Positions 16,641-26,674 of a DNA stretch of 64,000 bases are shown here, piece after piece. Position 1 is the stretch's first letter; the number at the start of each line of letters is the position of its first letter. A program made the translations under genes and the position numbers. This DNA is from Clostridia bacterium (GTDB lineage: Bacteria > Bacillota > Clostridia > Lachnospirales > Lachnospiraceae). The notes beneath the pieces were generated by a model. It did no database searches. It was not told where the DNA came from and saw only the letters and a program-made list of their open reading frames with translations. Where the stretch lies: assembly GCA_910576325.1 (NCBI GenBank), contig CAJTIM010000017.1, positions 1 to 64,000 of the forward strand, written 5' to 3'.

Positions 16641-19076
16641 TTATGAAAAGATTATCTTTCCTTTCCGCATGGTTACAATCACCTCACTGTCCCGCTTCAC
16701 CTGTCCGGACAGAATCTCATCCGCCAGTGCGTCTTCAATCTTTGTCTGGATGGCTCTCTTCAAGGGACGCGCCCCATATTTTGTATCATAGGAGGTTTCG
16801 ACAATATGCTCCTTCACGCTGTCACGCAGCTTTAAGCGAATCCCCAGCTGCCGTTGGCAGCGCTCCGAAAGCTCTTTAAACAAAATGGTTACAATCCGCT
16901 TCATCTGCTCCTTGTTCAGCGCATGGAAGACAATGATCTCGTCAATCCGGTTTAAGAATTCCGGCTTGAACATCCTCTTCACTTCCTCCATAACACTTCC
17001 CTTCATGGCCGCATAGTTCTGCTTTTCGTCGTCTCCGGAAGCAAAGCCCAGACGCTTGGGGGATACAATAGAGCCGGCTCCCGCATTGGAGGTCATAATA
17101 ATTACCGTATTTTTAAAATCCACAGTTCTGCCCTGGGAATCGGTAATGCGGCCGTCGTCCAGCACCTGCAGCAGGATATTAAACACATCGGGATGTGCCT
17201 TTTCGATCTCATCAAACAGAATCACGGTATAAGGATTCCGGCGCACCTTTTCGGAGAGCTGGCCTCCGTCGTCATGACCTACATATCCGGGAGGCGCTCC
17301 GATAAGCTTTGATACACTGTGCTTTTCCATATACTCTGACATATCAACCCGGATCATTGCCTCCTCCCGGCCGAAAAGCACCTCCGCCAATGCCTTGGAG
17401 AGCTCTGTCTTTCCCACGCCCGTAGGGCCGAGGAACAGGAAGGAACCTATGGGCCTGCCCGGGTCCTGCAGCCCCACACGGCCGCGGCGCACCGCTCTGG
17501 CCACCGCGGTCACGGCTTCCTCCTGGGCGATCACACGCCTGTGAAGAATGGCTTCCAGCTTCCGAAGGCGCTGTGTCTCGGATTCCGCCAGCTTACTCAC
17601 CGGAATCTTCGTCCAGTCCGCCACAATCTGCGCCACCTCATTTTCCCCTACTGTCAATGTCTTCCGGCCGGTACTGCGTCCCGCCTTCTTTTTCTCCTTA
17701 TCCAAAATGCCGAGCACCTCTGTCTGCTCCTTGCGAAGTCTGGCGGCACTGTCAAAATCCTGGGCCTTAACAGCCTCCTCCACCTGCGCCAAAAGCCGGG
17801 CGCTTTGCTGCTCCAGCTCCGCTATGGATTCCATCCTCTTATAACTGCCGAGACGCACCTTAGCCGCCGCCTCATCCATCAAATCAATGGCCTTATCAGG
17901 AAGAAAGCGATCGTTGATATATCGTCTGGAAAGCTTGACCGCAGCCTCCAGCGCCTCATCTGTGATTGCAACCCGATGATGCTCCTCATATCTTTCCCGG
18001 ATTCCCTTTAAAATAGCAACTGTCTCATCTTCATCCGGTTCCTCCACGGTAATGGGCTGAAATCTCCGCTCCAGCGCCGCGTCCTTCTCAATATACTTCC
18101 GGTACTCCTCCAGTGTTGTGGCCCCAATCATCTGAAGCTCTCCTCTGGAAAGAGCGGGCTTTAAAATATTGGAGGCATCCATGGCTCCCTCCGCTCCGCC
18201 TGCTCCAATCATGGTATGAAGCTCATCCACAAAAAGAAGCACATTTCCTGCCTGGCGGACCTCCTCCATCACCTTTTTGATACGCTCCTCAAACTCTCCC
18301 CGGTACTTGGAGCCCGCTACCATTCCTGAAAGATCCAGCATCAGAAGCCGCCGCCCTCTTACAGAGTCGGGAACGCTTCCCTCCGCAATGCGCTGCGCCA
18401 GCCCCTCCACAATGGACGTCTTTCCAACACCCGGCTCTCCAATCAGACAGGGATTGTTCTTGGTTCTGCGGCTTAAGGTCTGAATCAAACGGCGAATCTC
18501 ATCCTCCCTGCCGACACAGGGCTCCAGCCTCTTCTCTACAGCCAGCTGTGTCAAATCCCGGCTATACTGTTCAAGAGCCTGCGTCCCCCGTCCCTGATTC
18601 TTTCCATACCTGGCCATCTCCTCCCGATACTCCCGACCGGTCCTTCCCATGGAATCCAGCAATGCCGAATAAAGTCCCTTTACATTGATCTCCATTGTAT
18701 TGAGCAGCCGGCTTCCGGCACATTCCACATCCTTCAGCATGGCAATCAGAATATGCTCCGTACCTGTCCTTTCCTCCCGGAAGCGATCCGCCTCCCGCTC
18801 CGCCTCCTCCAATACCCTTCTGGCTCTTGGCGTAAATCCCGGGGGCTCCTTCAAGCCAATCCCCTGTTCGGGGGAAATCAATTCCCGTATCAGCTTCAGC
18901 AGCGTCTGTTCCTCCGCCTTCCGCTCTGTCAAAAGCTGGGAGGCCGCACAGCTTTTCTCCCGCAAAAGGCCAATCAGGATATGCTCTGTCCCCACATAAT
19001 TCTGCCCAAGCTGTCCGGAAGCCTTCTGCGCTTCCTTCAATACTCTTTTTGCTTTTTCCGTATATGTCTCAAACAT
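16641..19076 (-). CDS. clpC: ATP-dependent Clp protease ATP-binding subunit ClpC
   Basis: An 811-residue AAA+ unfoldase that feeds proteins to ClpP. Two Clp_N repeats occupy 1-145. AAA-1 has Walker A GEPGVGKT (213-220), a UVR-like helical segment (ARLLAQVEEAVKAQDFDSAARL) lies near 435, and AAA-2 has Walker A GPTGVGKT followed by the IGAPPGYVG pore region and the D2-small domain. The UVR segment marks ClpC rather than ClpA or ClpB. AGGAGG precedes the ATG. CtsR, McsA and McsB, the usual partner genes, are absent here. A hairpin lies in the leader (arms 19097-19104 and 19111-19118). Confidence 0.97.
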   Translation of the reverse strand: MFETYTEKAKRVLKEAQKASGQLGQNYVGTEHILIGLLREKSCAASQLLTERKAEEQTLLKLIRELISPEQGIGLKEPPGFTPRARRVLEEAEREADRFREERTGTEHILIAMLKDVECAGSRLLNTMEINVKGLYSALLDSMGRTGREYREEMARYGKNQGRGTQALEQYSRDLTQLAVEKRLEPCVGREDEIRRLIQTLSRRTKNNPCLIGEPGVGKTSIVEGLAQRIAEGSVPDSVRGRRLLMLDLSGMVAGSKYRGEFEERIKKVMEEVRQAGNVLLFVDELHTMIGAGGAEGAMDASNILKPALSRGELQMIGATTLEEYRKYIEKDAALERRFQPITVEEPDEDETVAILKGIRERYEEHHRVAITDEALEAAVKLSRRYINDRFLPDKAIDLMDEAAAKVRLGSYKRMESIAELEQQSARLLAQVEEAVKAQDFDSAARLRKEQTEVLGILDKEKKKAGRSTGRKTLTVGENEVAQIVADWTKIPVSKLAESETQRLRKLEAILHRRVIAQEEAVTAVARAVRRGRVGLQDPGRPIGSFLFLGPTGVGKTELSKALAEVLFGREEAMIRVDMSEYMEKHSVSKLIGAPPGYVGHDDGGQLSEKVRRNPYTVILFDEIEKAHPDVFNILLQVLDDGRITDSQGRTVDFKNTVIIMTSNAGAGSIVSPKRLGFASGDDEKQNYAAMKGSVMEEVKRMFKPEFLNRIDEIIVFHALNKEQMKRIVTILFKELSERCQRQLGIRLKLRDSVKEHIVETSYDTKYGARPLKRAIQTKIEDALADEILSGQVKRDSEVIVTMRKGKIIFS

Positions 19077-19142
19077 CTGAAACCTCCTGCTGCAACGGGC
19101 GAGGTATGCACCCCGCCCGCATCCGTTACTTTCTTTCGTATT

Positions 19143-20384
19143 TTATAAATCCAGATCATCCAAATCCAGAATTTCGATGTCAAAATCCTCCATATCTTCC
19201 TCTATGGGATCCGGTTCCGCCGCTTTTGCCTTCTTTTTTGTCTTCTCTTTTGCAGCTTTCTCCTCAACCTCCAAGACGGCACTCATATCAATCTCCGGCA
19301 GCTCCATCTCAGAGAACTCTTCCTCATCCTCCTCTATCTCTTCCGGTTCTTCAAATGCCTCTCCGTAGTCATCCTCATCCTCGTAGTCCGCCCCGTAAGC
19401 TTCCCGTTCTTCCTCTTCCGCCCATTTCTTTTTCACGGCAACCAGGAGATCGTCAAAGTCGCTTTTTTCATCCTCATCGTCCTCATCATCTTCCTTCGCC
19501 TTCCGGCGGAACAGTCCGCCTCTCTTCTTCTTAGGCTCCTCCTCATAGTAATCATCGTCATCCTCGTCGTCTTCATCTTCATCGTCATAATATTCATACT
19601 CCGCACCGCGAAGCTTTATTGCGAGAACAACCACCAGCACAAAAAGTATCAGGCTCAGTGCACCAAGACCAATGATGAAATACAATCTCTGGCTCAGGCT
19701 TTTGGCGCTTTCCTCCTTCTGCATCGCCAGCTGGTCCTGTAAGGATCGGATCATTCCCTCCGGCTCTCCTGCGCCTCCCCCGGAAAACTGTCCCATCTCC
19801 CGCTGGAATGTCCGGTCCTGGGGATCGTAGTAAAACCATCCCTGATTTCCGCCTCCGTCAGAGGCCCATACCAGATACAGCTCTCTTCCGCCGGTGACTC
19901 CCGCGTCCACAACCCAGGCCGTAAAAGACTCCTCCCCTACCTGAATCCCTGTCTGTGATAACACATCTGAGGCAGGATAGGTCTCTATGGGCTCCTGGAT
20001 GGAATAGCTTCCTGCGGATACCGTACTTCCCTCTCCTTCACCCTCTTCCGCAGGATCCTCCGTCTCGGTGACAGTCACCATATCGGAGCGGATCCAGCCG
20101 GATTTCTCCGTTCCCTCATGGGTAAAGGTTACGCTGTACCACACATTTCCGTCGCTTCCCGTTGTCTGATCCACAACCGTCAGCTCCGTACTTTTTAAAA
20201 CCTTGCACACACGCTCCGATTCCGCACTGGCCTGGGTGCGCACATTTACGTTATCCGTATTGGCCGTTGCCGTCTGAGCCGCTCTGCCGGTTATTCCGCA
20301 CATCATCAGCATTATGCCTGCGGCACATATGGCCGCCCAACGGGTAAACCGGCAGCTGCTTTGTCTCTGAAGCAGTTTCTTCAT
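19143..20384 (-). CDS. Single-pass membrane protein with extracellular SH3 domain and acidic cytoplasmic tail
   Basis: A 413-residue protein. The signal peptide spans about 1-37, and an SH3b domain lies at about 38-105 (NVNVRTQASAESERVCKVL, WYSVTFTHEGTEKSGWIRSDMV), probably binding peptidoglycan. An extracellular beta-rich region follows, then a TM helix at about 233-253 (LYFIIGLGALSLILFVLVV). The tail is about 150 residues, dominated by Asp and Glu with short Lys/Arg blocks. AGGAGG precedes the ATG. It lies 66 bp upstream of clpC on the same strand. It might sense the wall; its partner is unknown. Confidence 0.8.
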   Translation of the reverse strand: MKKLLQRQSSCRFTRWAAICAAGIMLMMCGITGRAAQTATANTDNVNVRTQASAESERVCKVLKSTELTVVDQTTGSDGNVWYSVTFTHEGTEKSGWIRSDMVTVTETEDPAEEGEGEGSTVSAGSYSIQEPIETYPASDVLSQTGIQVGEESFTAWVVDAGVTGGRELYLVWASDGGGNQGWFYYDPQDRTFQREMGQFSGGGAGEPEGMIRSLQDQLAMQKEESAKSLSQRLYFIIGLGALSLILFVLVVVLAIKLRGAEYEYYDDEDEDDEDDDDYYEEEPKKKRGGLFRRKAKEDDEDDEDEKSDFDDLLVAVKKKWAEEEEREAYGADYEDEDDYGEAFEEPEEIEEDEEEFSEMELPEIDMSAVLEVEEKAAKEKTKKKAKAAEPDPIEEDMEDFDIEILDLDDLDL

Positions 20385-20582
20385 TCCTTTATCCTCCTAA
20401 TTATGGTTCCGTAATATTCCGCATGATACACCGGATATTTTATGTTCATCATCGTATTTTTACGCATTATACAGCTATTATAATAGCAAAAGGATTCGTT
20501 GTCAAATAACAGATTATGTAACCTCCGGCTTTCTTATGGAATAGAATAATACATCTGGAATTTACAATAAGGAGATGCTGCG

Positions 20583-22895
20583 ATGTCCGATTATTACTGC
20601 TTAAATGATATGAAACCGGAACAAACTGCCAAAGTCCTGTCTCTTACCTGTACGGGCGCCGCCCGCCGCCGGCTCCGGGACTTGGGCCTTGTGGAGGGGA
20701 CATCCGTTCGCTGTGTGGGAAAGAGCCCTGCAGGCGATCCGGCCGCTTTTCTGATTCGCGGCGCTGTCATTGCCATCCGTGCCGCAGACGGAGCGCAGGT
20801 TCAAATCAGCGAACCCGACTCCCGGCAAAAGCTTATTTCTCTGGTAGGAAATCCCAATGTAGGGAAAAGCACTCTTTTTAACGGGCTCACCGGAATGAAT
20901 CAGCACACCGGGAACTGGCCTGGAAAAACAGTCGAAAATGCTCTTGGCCTCTGCAAAAGCAACGGCCGCACTTACATAATTGCCGATCTTCCGGGCACTT
21001 ATTCCCTGATGGCACATTCCCCTGAGGAGGAGATGGCCCGGGACTTTCTTTTGGCTCACAGGACGGATGCCGCCATCGTGGTCTGTGATGCCTCCTGCCT
21101 GGAACGGAACCTCAATCTGGTACTGCAAACCATAGAGCTGGTTCCTCAGGTACTGGTCTGTGTAAATCTAATGGACGAGGCCGAAAAACGCCATATTCAA
21201 ATCAATCTGCCCGCCCTGTCAAAGGCTCTCGGTGTTCCGGTAATCGGAACCAGCGCCAGAAGCAAGCAGAGCCTTACCGCACTCTGCAATGCCCTGGATT
21301 CCTTGACAGGCGCCCGTATCACCGGGAGTACCCCCGCTCCCGTACCCTATCCGCCCGTCCTGGAAGCAGCTCTGACTATTTTAGAGCCTGTTATCCGCGA
21401 TACGGCCGGCATTGACGCCCCTGCCCGCTGGCTTGCTCTGCGCCTTTTGGAATGGCAGCCGGATTCCAAAAAAGAGAGCTCACGCTCTCCTTATTTCACC
21501 CTTTGCCAAAATCCCGTTGTCCGCAAGGCGCTGACAGAGGCGCTGCACATTTTAAATGCCTCCGGCATCCAAGCCGAAGACCTTTCCGATCTTATGACTG
21601 CCGCACTCTTTCACCGCGCGGAAGAAATCTGTCAAAGGGTTGTCCAAAAAGCCTCCGATGAAAAAGAGCAAAAAGACAGGCAGCTGGATCGCCTTCTGAC
21701 AAGCAAAAAGACAGCTTACCCGCTTATGCTCCTTATGCTCGCCTTTGTATTCTGGCTCACCATTACAGGCGCCAACTATCCCTCCATGCTTCTCTCCCGG
21801 CTGTTTTCCTTCCTGGAGAGCCATTTCAGCGCGTTCCTGCTGCGGCTTCATTCCCCTTTATGGCTCCGGGATTTTCTCGTTTCCGGCCCTTACCGGGTGA
21901 CAGCCTGGGTTATCTCCGTCATGCTTCCGCCCATGGCCATCTTTTTCCCTCTGTTCACGCTTTTAGAGGATGCCGGCTTTCTGCCCCGCATTGCCTATAA
22001 TCTGGACCACGCTTTCCAATGCTGCCGCTCCTGCGGAAAACAGGGATTAACTCTCTGCATGGGCTTTGGCTGCAATGCCGTCGGTGTGACAGGATGCCGT
22101 ATTATCGATTCCCCCAGGGATCGCTTCATCGCCATCCTGACCAACAGCCTTGTCCCCTGCAACGGACGATTTCCCACTATTATCGCCCTGATCACCATGT
22201 TTTTCACCGGGACCTTAAACAGCCCTTTCTCCGGTATCCTATCCGCCCTTTTACTCACCGGAGCGGTCCTTCTGAGTATAGCCGCGACCTTCCTCTCCTC
22301 CTGGCTCCTGTCCCGCACCCTTTTAAAAGGACTTCCCTCCTCCTTCACCCTGGAGCTGCCGCCCTACCGCCGCCCTCAGGCCGGCCGTATTCTCATCCGC
22401 TCTCTTCTGAATCGAACTCTTTTTGTCCTGGGCCGGGCCGTCACCGCCGCAGCCCCCGCCGGTATCCTGATCTGGCTCATGGCCAATATCACCCTGAGCG
22501 GCTCCAGCCTTCTGAGCCTATGCGCCTCCTTCCTGGATCCCTTTGCCTCCCTGTTCGGCCTGGACGGCGTCATTCTGACAGGCTTTATCCTGGGCCTGCC
22601 TGCCAATGAGATTGTCCTTCCCATTATACTGATGGCCTACCTGAATCAGGGCGCCCTAACTGAGCCTGGAAGCCTTGCCGGCATAAAGGATCTCCTAACC
22701 GCCCAGGGATGGACCTGGAGCACCGCCGCCTGCACCCTCCTTTTCTGCCTCTTCCACTGGCCCTGTGCCACAACTCTGCTAACCATCAGAAAAGAGACCG
22801 CAAGCCTCCGCTGGACCCTGCTGGCCTTCCTGCTTCCAACACTCTTCGGCCTTGTCCTGTGCTTCCTGGTCGCGCAGGGAGCTAAACTGTTTTAA
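20583..22895 (+). CDS. feoB: Ferrous iron transporter, FeoA-FeoB fusion
   Basis: Fe(II) uptake protein of 770 residues. An N-terminal FeoA SH3-like domain (about 8-78) is fused to FeoB. The G domain starts at 86 with G1 GNPNVGKST (89-97), G3 DLPGTYSL and G4 NLMDEAEK. The membrane core follows with GFGCNAVGV and PCNGRFP, the paired Gate motifs containing conserved cysteines, and about 8-10 TM helices. AAGGAG precedes the ATG. A TATAAT box lies at 20479-20484 without a convincing -35, and no Fur box was recognised. It stands alone on the plus strand, diverging from the SH3 gene. Confidence 0.95.
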   Translation: MSDYYCLNDMKPEQTAKVLSLTCTGAARRRLRDLGLVEGTSVRCVGKSPAGDPAAFLIRGAVIAIRAADGAQVQISEPDSRQKLISLVGNPNVGKSTLFNGLTGMNQHTGNWPGKTVENALGLCKSNGRTYIIADLPGTYSLMAHSPEEEMARDFLLAHRTDAAIVVCDASCLERNLNLVLQTIELVPQVLVCVNLMDEAEKRHIQINLPALSKALGVPVIGTSARSKQSLTALCNALDSLTGARITGSTPAPVPYPPVLEAALTILEPVIRDTAGIDAPARWLALRLLEWQPDSKKESSRSPYFTLCQNPVVRKALTEALHILNASGIQAEDLSDLMTAALFHRAEEICQRVVQKASDEKEQKDRQLDRLLTSKKTAYPLMLLMLAFVFWLTITGANYPSMLLSRLFSFLESHFSAFLLRLHSPLWLRDFLVSGPYRVTAWVISVMLPPMAIFFPLFTLLEDAGFLPRIAYNLDHAFQCCRSCGKQGLTLCMGFGCNAVGVTGCRIIDSPRDRFIAILTNSLVPCNGRFPTIIALITMFFTGTLNSPFSGILSALLLTGAVLLSIAATFLSSWLLSRTLLKGLPSSFTLELPPYRRPQAGRILIRSLLNRTLFVLGRAVTAAAPAGILIWLMANITLSGSSLLSLCASFLDPFASLFGLDGVILTGFILGLPANEIVLPIILMAYLNQGALTEPGSLAGIKDLLTAQGWTWSTAACTLLFCLFHWPCATTLLTIRKETASLRWTLLAFLLPTLFGLVLCFLVAQGAKLF

Positions 22896-22951
22896 GCAAA
22901 TCCTTTATCTGCTCCCAAACTCATACGGGTAACCGCCACCCTCCAAAGTCA

Positions 22952-23064
22952 GGGACCGGGACAGACTGTCCGCCGTGTATTTTCCAATATCAGGTGTCCG
23001 GCTGTTCGCAAACCGTCCGAACACAGATATGGAAAATACACGGCGGACAGTCTGTTCCGGTCCC
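22952..23064. repeat. 113-bp near-perfect inverted repeat between convergent feoB and purD
   Basis: Arms of 34 bases (22952-22985 and 23031-23064) match with a single mismatch; the central 45 bases contain a shorter TGTTCG/CGAACA pairing. GC-rich outer ends and no T-run argue against an ordinary terminator. It could be a palindromic repeat element, a recombination site or a very stable transcript barrier between convergent genes. Confidence 0.8.
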
Positions 23065-23081
23065 GTCCGACCTATAAAATC

Positions 23082-24353
23082 CTACACCTCATCAATAGCC
23101 TTCCCAATATCCCCCCTGCAGTAAGCCTTTTCAAACCCAACCAGCTTCACCGCCTCGTAAGCATTGGCCCTGGCCGTCTTAAGATCCTCCCCGGTAGCCG
23201 TAACCCCCAGCACTCTCCCGCCATTGGTCACAAACTCCCCGTCCACAAGCTTCGTCCCCGCATGGAACACATAATACCCGTCCCGTCCCTTAAAGTTCTC
23301 AAGCCCATGAATCGGATACCCCTTCTCATAAGCCACCGGATACCCGCCGGAGGCCAGCACCACACAAACAGCCGCATTATCCTCAAATTCCAAATCAATC
23401 TGATCAAGCGTACCGTCCACACATGCCTCAAAAACTTCCACAATATCATTCTTCATCCGGGTCAGCACCACCTGAGCCTCCGGATCTCCAAATCTGGCAT
23501 TATACTCCAGCACCCGGGGGCCTTTCTCCGTAAGCATCAGGCCAAAGAAAATAACACCCTGAAATGCCCGGCCCTCCGCTGCCATTGCATCCACAGTGGC
23601 CTGGTAAATATGCTCCTTGCAAAAAGCATCCACCTCATCGGTGTAGAAGGGACTGGGAGAAAAGGTCCCCATGCCTCCCGTGTTCAGACCCTTATCTCCG
23701 TCAAGAGCACGCTTGTGATCCTGAGCCGAGGTCATACACTTAATTGTCTTACCGTCCACAAAGCTTAATACGGACACCTCACGCCCCGTCATAAACTCCT
23801 CAATCACCATGCGGTTCCCGGCAGAGCCAAACTGCTTGTCCTCCATAATGGTCTTCACGCCCTCTTTTGCTTCTTCAAGCGTATTGCAGATCAGCACGCC
23901 CTTTCCAAGCGCCAGCCCGTCCGCCTTGAGCACAATAGGAAATTCCGCATGCTCCAGATATGCAAGCGCTTCCTTCGGATCATCGAAATTCTCGTAAGCA
24001 GCGGTAGGAATCCCATACTTTTTCATCAAATCCTTGGAAAATGCCTTGGATCCCTCCAGAATCGCCGCATCCCTGCGGGGTCCGAAGATTCGAAGCCCCT
24101 CCCGTTCAAACACATCCACAATACCACCTACCAGAGGATCGTCCATGCCGACCACGGTCAAATCAATCTCTTTTTCCCTGGCAAAGACCGCCAGCTTCTC
24201 AAACTCCATGGCCCTGATAGGCACGCACTCCGCATATTCCTCAATCCCTGCATTGCCGGGCGCACAGTAGATTTTTTCCGCCTTAGGGCTCTGAGCCGTC
24301 TTCCAGGCTATGGCATGCTCCCGTCCGCCTGATCCTACAATCAAAATCTTCAT
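23082..24353 (-). CDS. purD: Phosphoribosylamine-glycine ligase (GAR synthetase)
   Basis: Second step of purine synthesis: joins phosphoribosylamine to glycine using ATP. The 423 residues are typical. N-terminal [18 protein letters not shown], the ATP-grasp segment PIVLKADGLALGKGVLI (about 140-156), VIEEFMTGREVS and the metal-binding VLEYNARFGDPE are all present. It is the last gene of purE-M-N-D; its ATG overlaps the purN stop (ATGA). The large inverted repeat at 22952-23064 lies 18 bp beyond the stop. Confidence 0.98.
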   Translation of the reverse strand: MKILIVGSGGREHAIAWKTAQSPKAEKIYCAPGNAGIEEYAECVPIRAMEFEKLAVFAREKEIDLTVVGMDDPLVGGIVDVFEREGLRIFGPRRDAAILEGSKAFSKDLMKKYGIPTAAYENFDDPKEALAYLEHAEFPIVLKADGLALGKGVLICNTLEEAKEGVKTIMEDKQFGSAGNRMVIEEFMTGREVSVLSFVDGKTIKCMTSAQDHKRALDGDKGLNTGGMGTFSPSPFYTDEVDAFCKEHIYQATVDAMAAEGRAFQGVIFFGLMLTEKGPRVLEYNARFGDPEAQVVLTRMKNDIVEVFEACVDGTLDQIDLEFEDNAAVCVVLASGGYPVAYEKGYPIHGLENFKGRDGYYVFHAGTKLVDGEFVTNGGRVLGVTATGEDLKTARANAYEAVKLVGFEKAYCRGDIGKAIDEV

Positions 24354-24946
24354 TTTATATCCCTCCTGGCTATCATATCAATGGCCTTGGGAAGCAGAAC
24401 CCATTCCGCCTCCTCCATCACTCTCCTCTGCAGAACCTCCGGCGTATCGCCCTCCTTAACTTCCACGGCCTTCTGTAAGAGAATAGGCCCGGTGTCCGTC
24501 CCCTCATCCACAAAATGAACCGTAGCCCCCGTCACCTTCACGCCGCGCTTTAAGGCTTCCTCATGCACCTTAAGCCCGTAAAAGCCCGTTCCGCAAAAGG
24601 AAGGAATCAGCGAAGGATGAATGTTAATCATGCGGCCCTTATACTCCCGGATAATACTTTCCGGTATCACAACCAGACAGCCGGCCAGCACCACCAGATC
24701 CGCCTCACTGTCCCGCAGCGCCTGTAAAAGCGCCCCGTGAAAAGCCTCCCGGCTCTCATAGGCCTTGGGTGAAATGCACAGAGCCGGAATTCCATGAAGC
24801 CTGGCCCGCTCCAGCGCATACGCTCCCGGATTGTTGCTGATCACTGCCGTAATCTTTGTATTTTGAATTTTCCCCTGATCCAGGGCATCCAGAACAGCCT
24901 GAAGATTCGTTCCTCCCCCGGATACCAGTACGGCTGCCTTTAACAT
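24350..24946 (-). CDS. purN: Phosphoribosylglycinamide formyltransferase
   Basis: Transfers formyl from 10-formyl-tetrahydrofolate to GAR, the third step of purine synthesis. It has 198 residues. The phosphate-binding SGGGTNLQA (about 9-17), catalytic Asn-His-Asp set ([13 protein letters not shown] about 108-120 and [10 protein letters not shown] near 143) are intact. It overlaps purM by 7 bases at its start and purD by 4 at its end, consistent with coupled translation. Confidence 0.98.
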   Translation of the reverse strand: MLKAAVLVSGGGTNLQAVLDALDQGKIQNTKITAVISNNPGAYALERARLHGIPALCISPKAYESREAFHGALLQALRDSEADLVVLAGCLVVIPESIIREYKGRMINIHPSLIPSFCGTGFYGLKVHEEALKRGVKVTGATVHFVDEGTDTGPILLQKAVEVKEGDTPEVLQRRVMEEAEWVLLPKAIDMIARRDIK

Positions 24947-25965
24947 AAGGTCACTCCTTTTTCTCCTGCGCGGATCTCACCCAGCAGATAAGGCGTCTCT
25001 CCCGCCTCGCGAACGGCTTCCATACACTTATCGGCCTCGGCAGGATCTACCGCCATCACCATGCCGATTCCCATATTGAAGGTATTGTACATCATCTGCT
25101 CTTCGATTCGGCCGTCCTCCGCAAGCATCTTAAAAATCACGGGAATGGGATAGCTGTCCTTTTTCACAACGGCCTGCGCCCCTTCCGGAAGCATTCTGGG
25201 AATATTCTCATAGAAGCCGCCTCCCGTAATATGACTGCAGCCCTTAATGGTCACACCTGCCTCCTTTACGGCCCGAAGCGCCTTCACATAAATCTTTGTA
25301 GGTTCAATCAAGGCGTCTCCAAGTGTCTTTCCAAGTCCCTCAAAATATGTGTTCAGATATTCCTCCTTCATGGTAAATACCTTGCGTACCAGGGAAAAGC
25401 CGTTGCTGTGTACTCCCGAGGAAGCCATGCCTACCAATACATCCCCGGGTTTTATTTCCGCTCCCGTAATCAGATTCTTCTGATCCACAACACCTACGGC
25501 AAATCCCGCTAAATCATACTCATCTACGGGATAAAAGCCCGGCATCTCCGCCGTCTCCCCGCCGATCAGAGCAGCGCCCGACTGGCGGCAGCCTTCCGCC
25601 ACTCCGCTTACAATTGCAGCAATCTTCTCCGGAACGTTTTTGCCGCAGGCAATGTAATCCAGAAAGAACAGCGGCTCGCCTCCCGCACAGGCAATGTCAT
25701 TGACGCACATGGCCACACAGTCAATTCCCACCGTATCATGCCTGTCCATAAGAAACGCCAGCTTCAGCTTTGTTCCCACGCCGTCCGTACCGGATACCAG
25801 CGTCGGCTTCTCCATGGTTTTAAAGGCTTCCATGGAAAAGGCCCCGGAAAAACCTCCGATTCCCGTCAGCACCTCCGGCCGCATGGTCATTGCAATATGC
25901 TTCTTCATCAGCTCCACGGACTTGTATCCGGCCTCAATATCTACTCCTGCATTTTTATAATCCAT
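24940..25965 (-). CDS. purM: Phosphoribosylformylglycinamidine cyclo-ligase (AIR synthetase)
   Basis: Closes the imidazole ring of AIR using ATP, fifth step of purine synthesis. It has 341 residues. [21 protein letters not shown] at the N-terminus, [31 protein letters not shown] and [13 protein letters not shown] are family motifs. GGGGAGG precedes the ATG. It lies 64 bases downstream of purE. Confidence 0.98.
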   Translation of the reverse strand: MDYKNAGVDIEAGYKSVELMKKHIAMTMRPEVLTGIGGFSGAFSMEAFKTMEKPTLVSGTDGVGTKLKLAFLMDRHDTVGIDCVAMCVNDIACAGGEPLFFLDYIACGKNVPEKIAAIVSGVAEGCRQSGAALIGGETAEMPGFYPVDEYDLAGFAVGVVDQKNLITGAEIKPGDVLVGMASSGVHSNGFSLVRKVFTMKEEYLNTYFEGLGKTLGDALIEPTKIYVKALRAVKEAGVTIKGCSHITGGGFYENIPRMLPEGAQAVVKKDSYPIPVIFKMLAEDGRIEEQMMYNTFNMGIGMVMAVDPAEADKCMEAVREAGETPYLLGEIRAGEKGVTLC

Positions 25966-26029
25966 TTTTCTAATCCTCCCCTGTGATGCTCGCAGAGCAG
26001 CCCACCTTTCCTCTGCCCGGCATTATGCT

Positions 26030-26530
26030 TTAATAATTTTTATAGCCTACCTCTTTTAAGCGATCCGCCTTTTTTTCCACCTGCTTTCCAAGCTCCTCCG
26101 AATAGGCCTTCAGACGTCCGAGAAGAGCCTCGTCGGAGGTTGCCAGAATCTTTGCCGCCAAAAGCCCCGCATTGGCTCCGCCGTTGATTGCTACCGTAGC
26201 CACCGGGATGCCGGAGGGCATCTGCACGATGGAATACAGGGAATCCCTTCCTCCCAGAGACGTGGTGTGCATGGGAATACCAATCACCGGCATGGGAAAA
26301 ATCGCCGCGCACATCCCCGGCAGATGCGCCGCCATGCCTGCGCCTGCAATAATCACCTTAAAGCCCCTGCTCTCCGCCGTTTTTGCATACTCAAAGAACA
26401 CGTCCGGTTCCCGGTGGGCCGAAATAATCGTCATCTCATATTCCACGCCCAGCTGCTCCAATATATCCGCCGCTTTGCTCATCACGGGCATATCCGAATC
26501 GCTGCCCATTACAATTCCTACCTTTGCCAT
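26030..26530 (-). CDS. purE: N5-carboxyaminoimidazole ribonucleotide mutase, class I PurE
   Basis: Converts N5-CAIR to CAIR. It has 166 residues with the class I motif GSDSDMPVMSKA (about 8-19), the SAHREPD segment with the active-site histidine, and AGMAAHLPGMCAA. No purK was found in the window, although class I PurE normally needs it. First gene of purE-purM-purN-purD, preceded by AGGAGG and a strong promoter. No purine riboswitch was recognised in the leader. Confidence 0.97.
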   Translation of the reverse strand: MAKVGIVMGSDSDMPVMSKAADILEQLGVEYEMTIISAHREPDVFFEYAKTAESRGFKVIIAGAGMAAHLPGMCAAIFPMPVIGIPMHTTSLGGRDSLYSIVQMPSGIPVATVAINGGANAGLLAAKILATSDEALLGRLKAYSEELGKQVEKKADRLKEVGYKNY

Positions 26531-26614
26531 TACAAAATCCTCCTGTTTCTTAAGTATAACAAATATTTATTTCCTGCTGTTCCCGGCAGGATAAAATTTC
26601 CTGTGTCATAAGAA

Positions 26615-26643
26615 AGTGTAACCTTTCCCCGATCCCTTGTCAA
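26615..26643 (-). promoter_or_regulatory. Sigma-A promoter of the pur operon
   Basis: Minus-strand TTGACA (26643-26638), 17-base spacer and TACACT (26620-26615), about 85 bases before purE. The leader contains a small CCTGC/GCAGG hairpin. Confidence 0.85.
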
Positions 26644-26674
26644 TCAAAAGTTACCGGCCATACAATCATGACGC

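Noticed and set aside
26531-26614. Purine riboswitch or PurR box in the purE leader
   Set aside because: No purine-riboswitch core or clear palindromic PurR box was recognised in the short leader.
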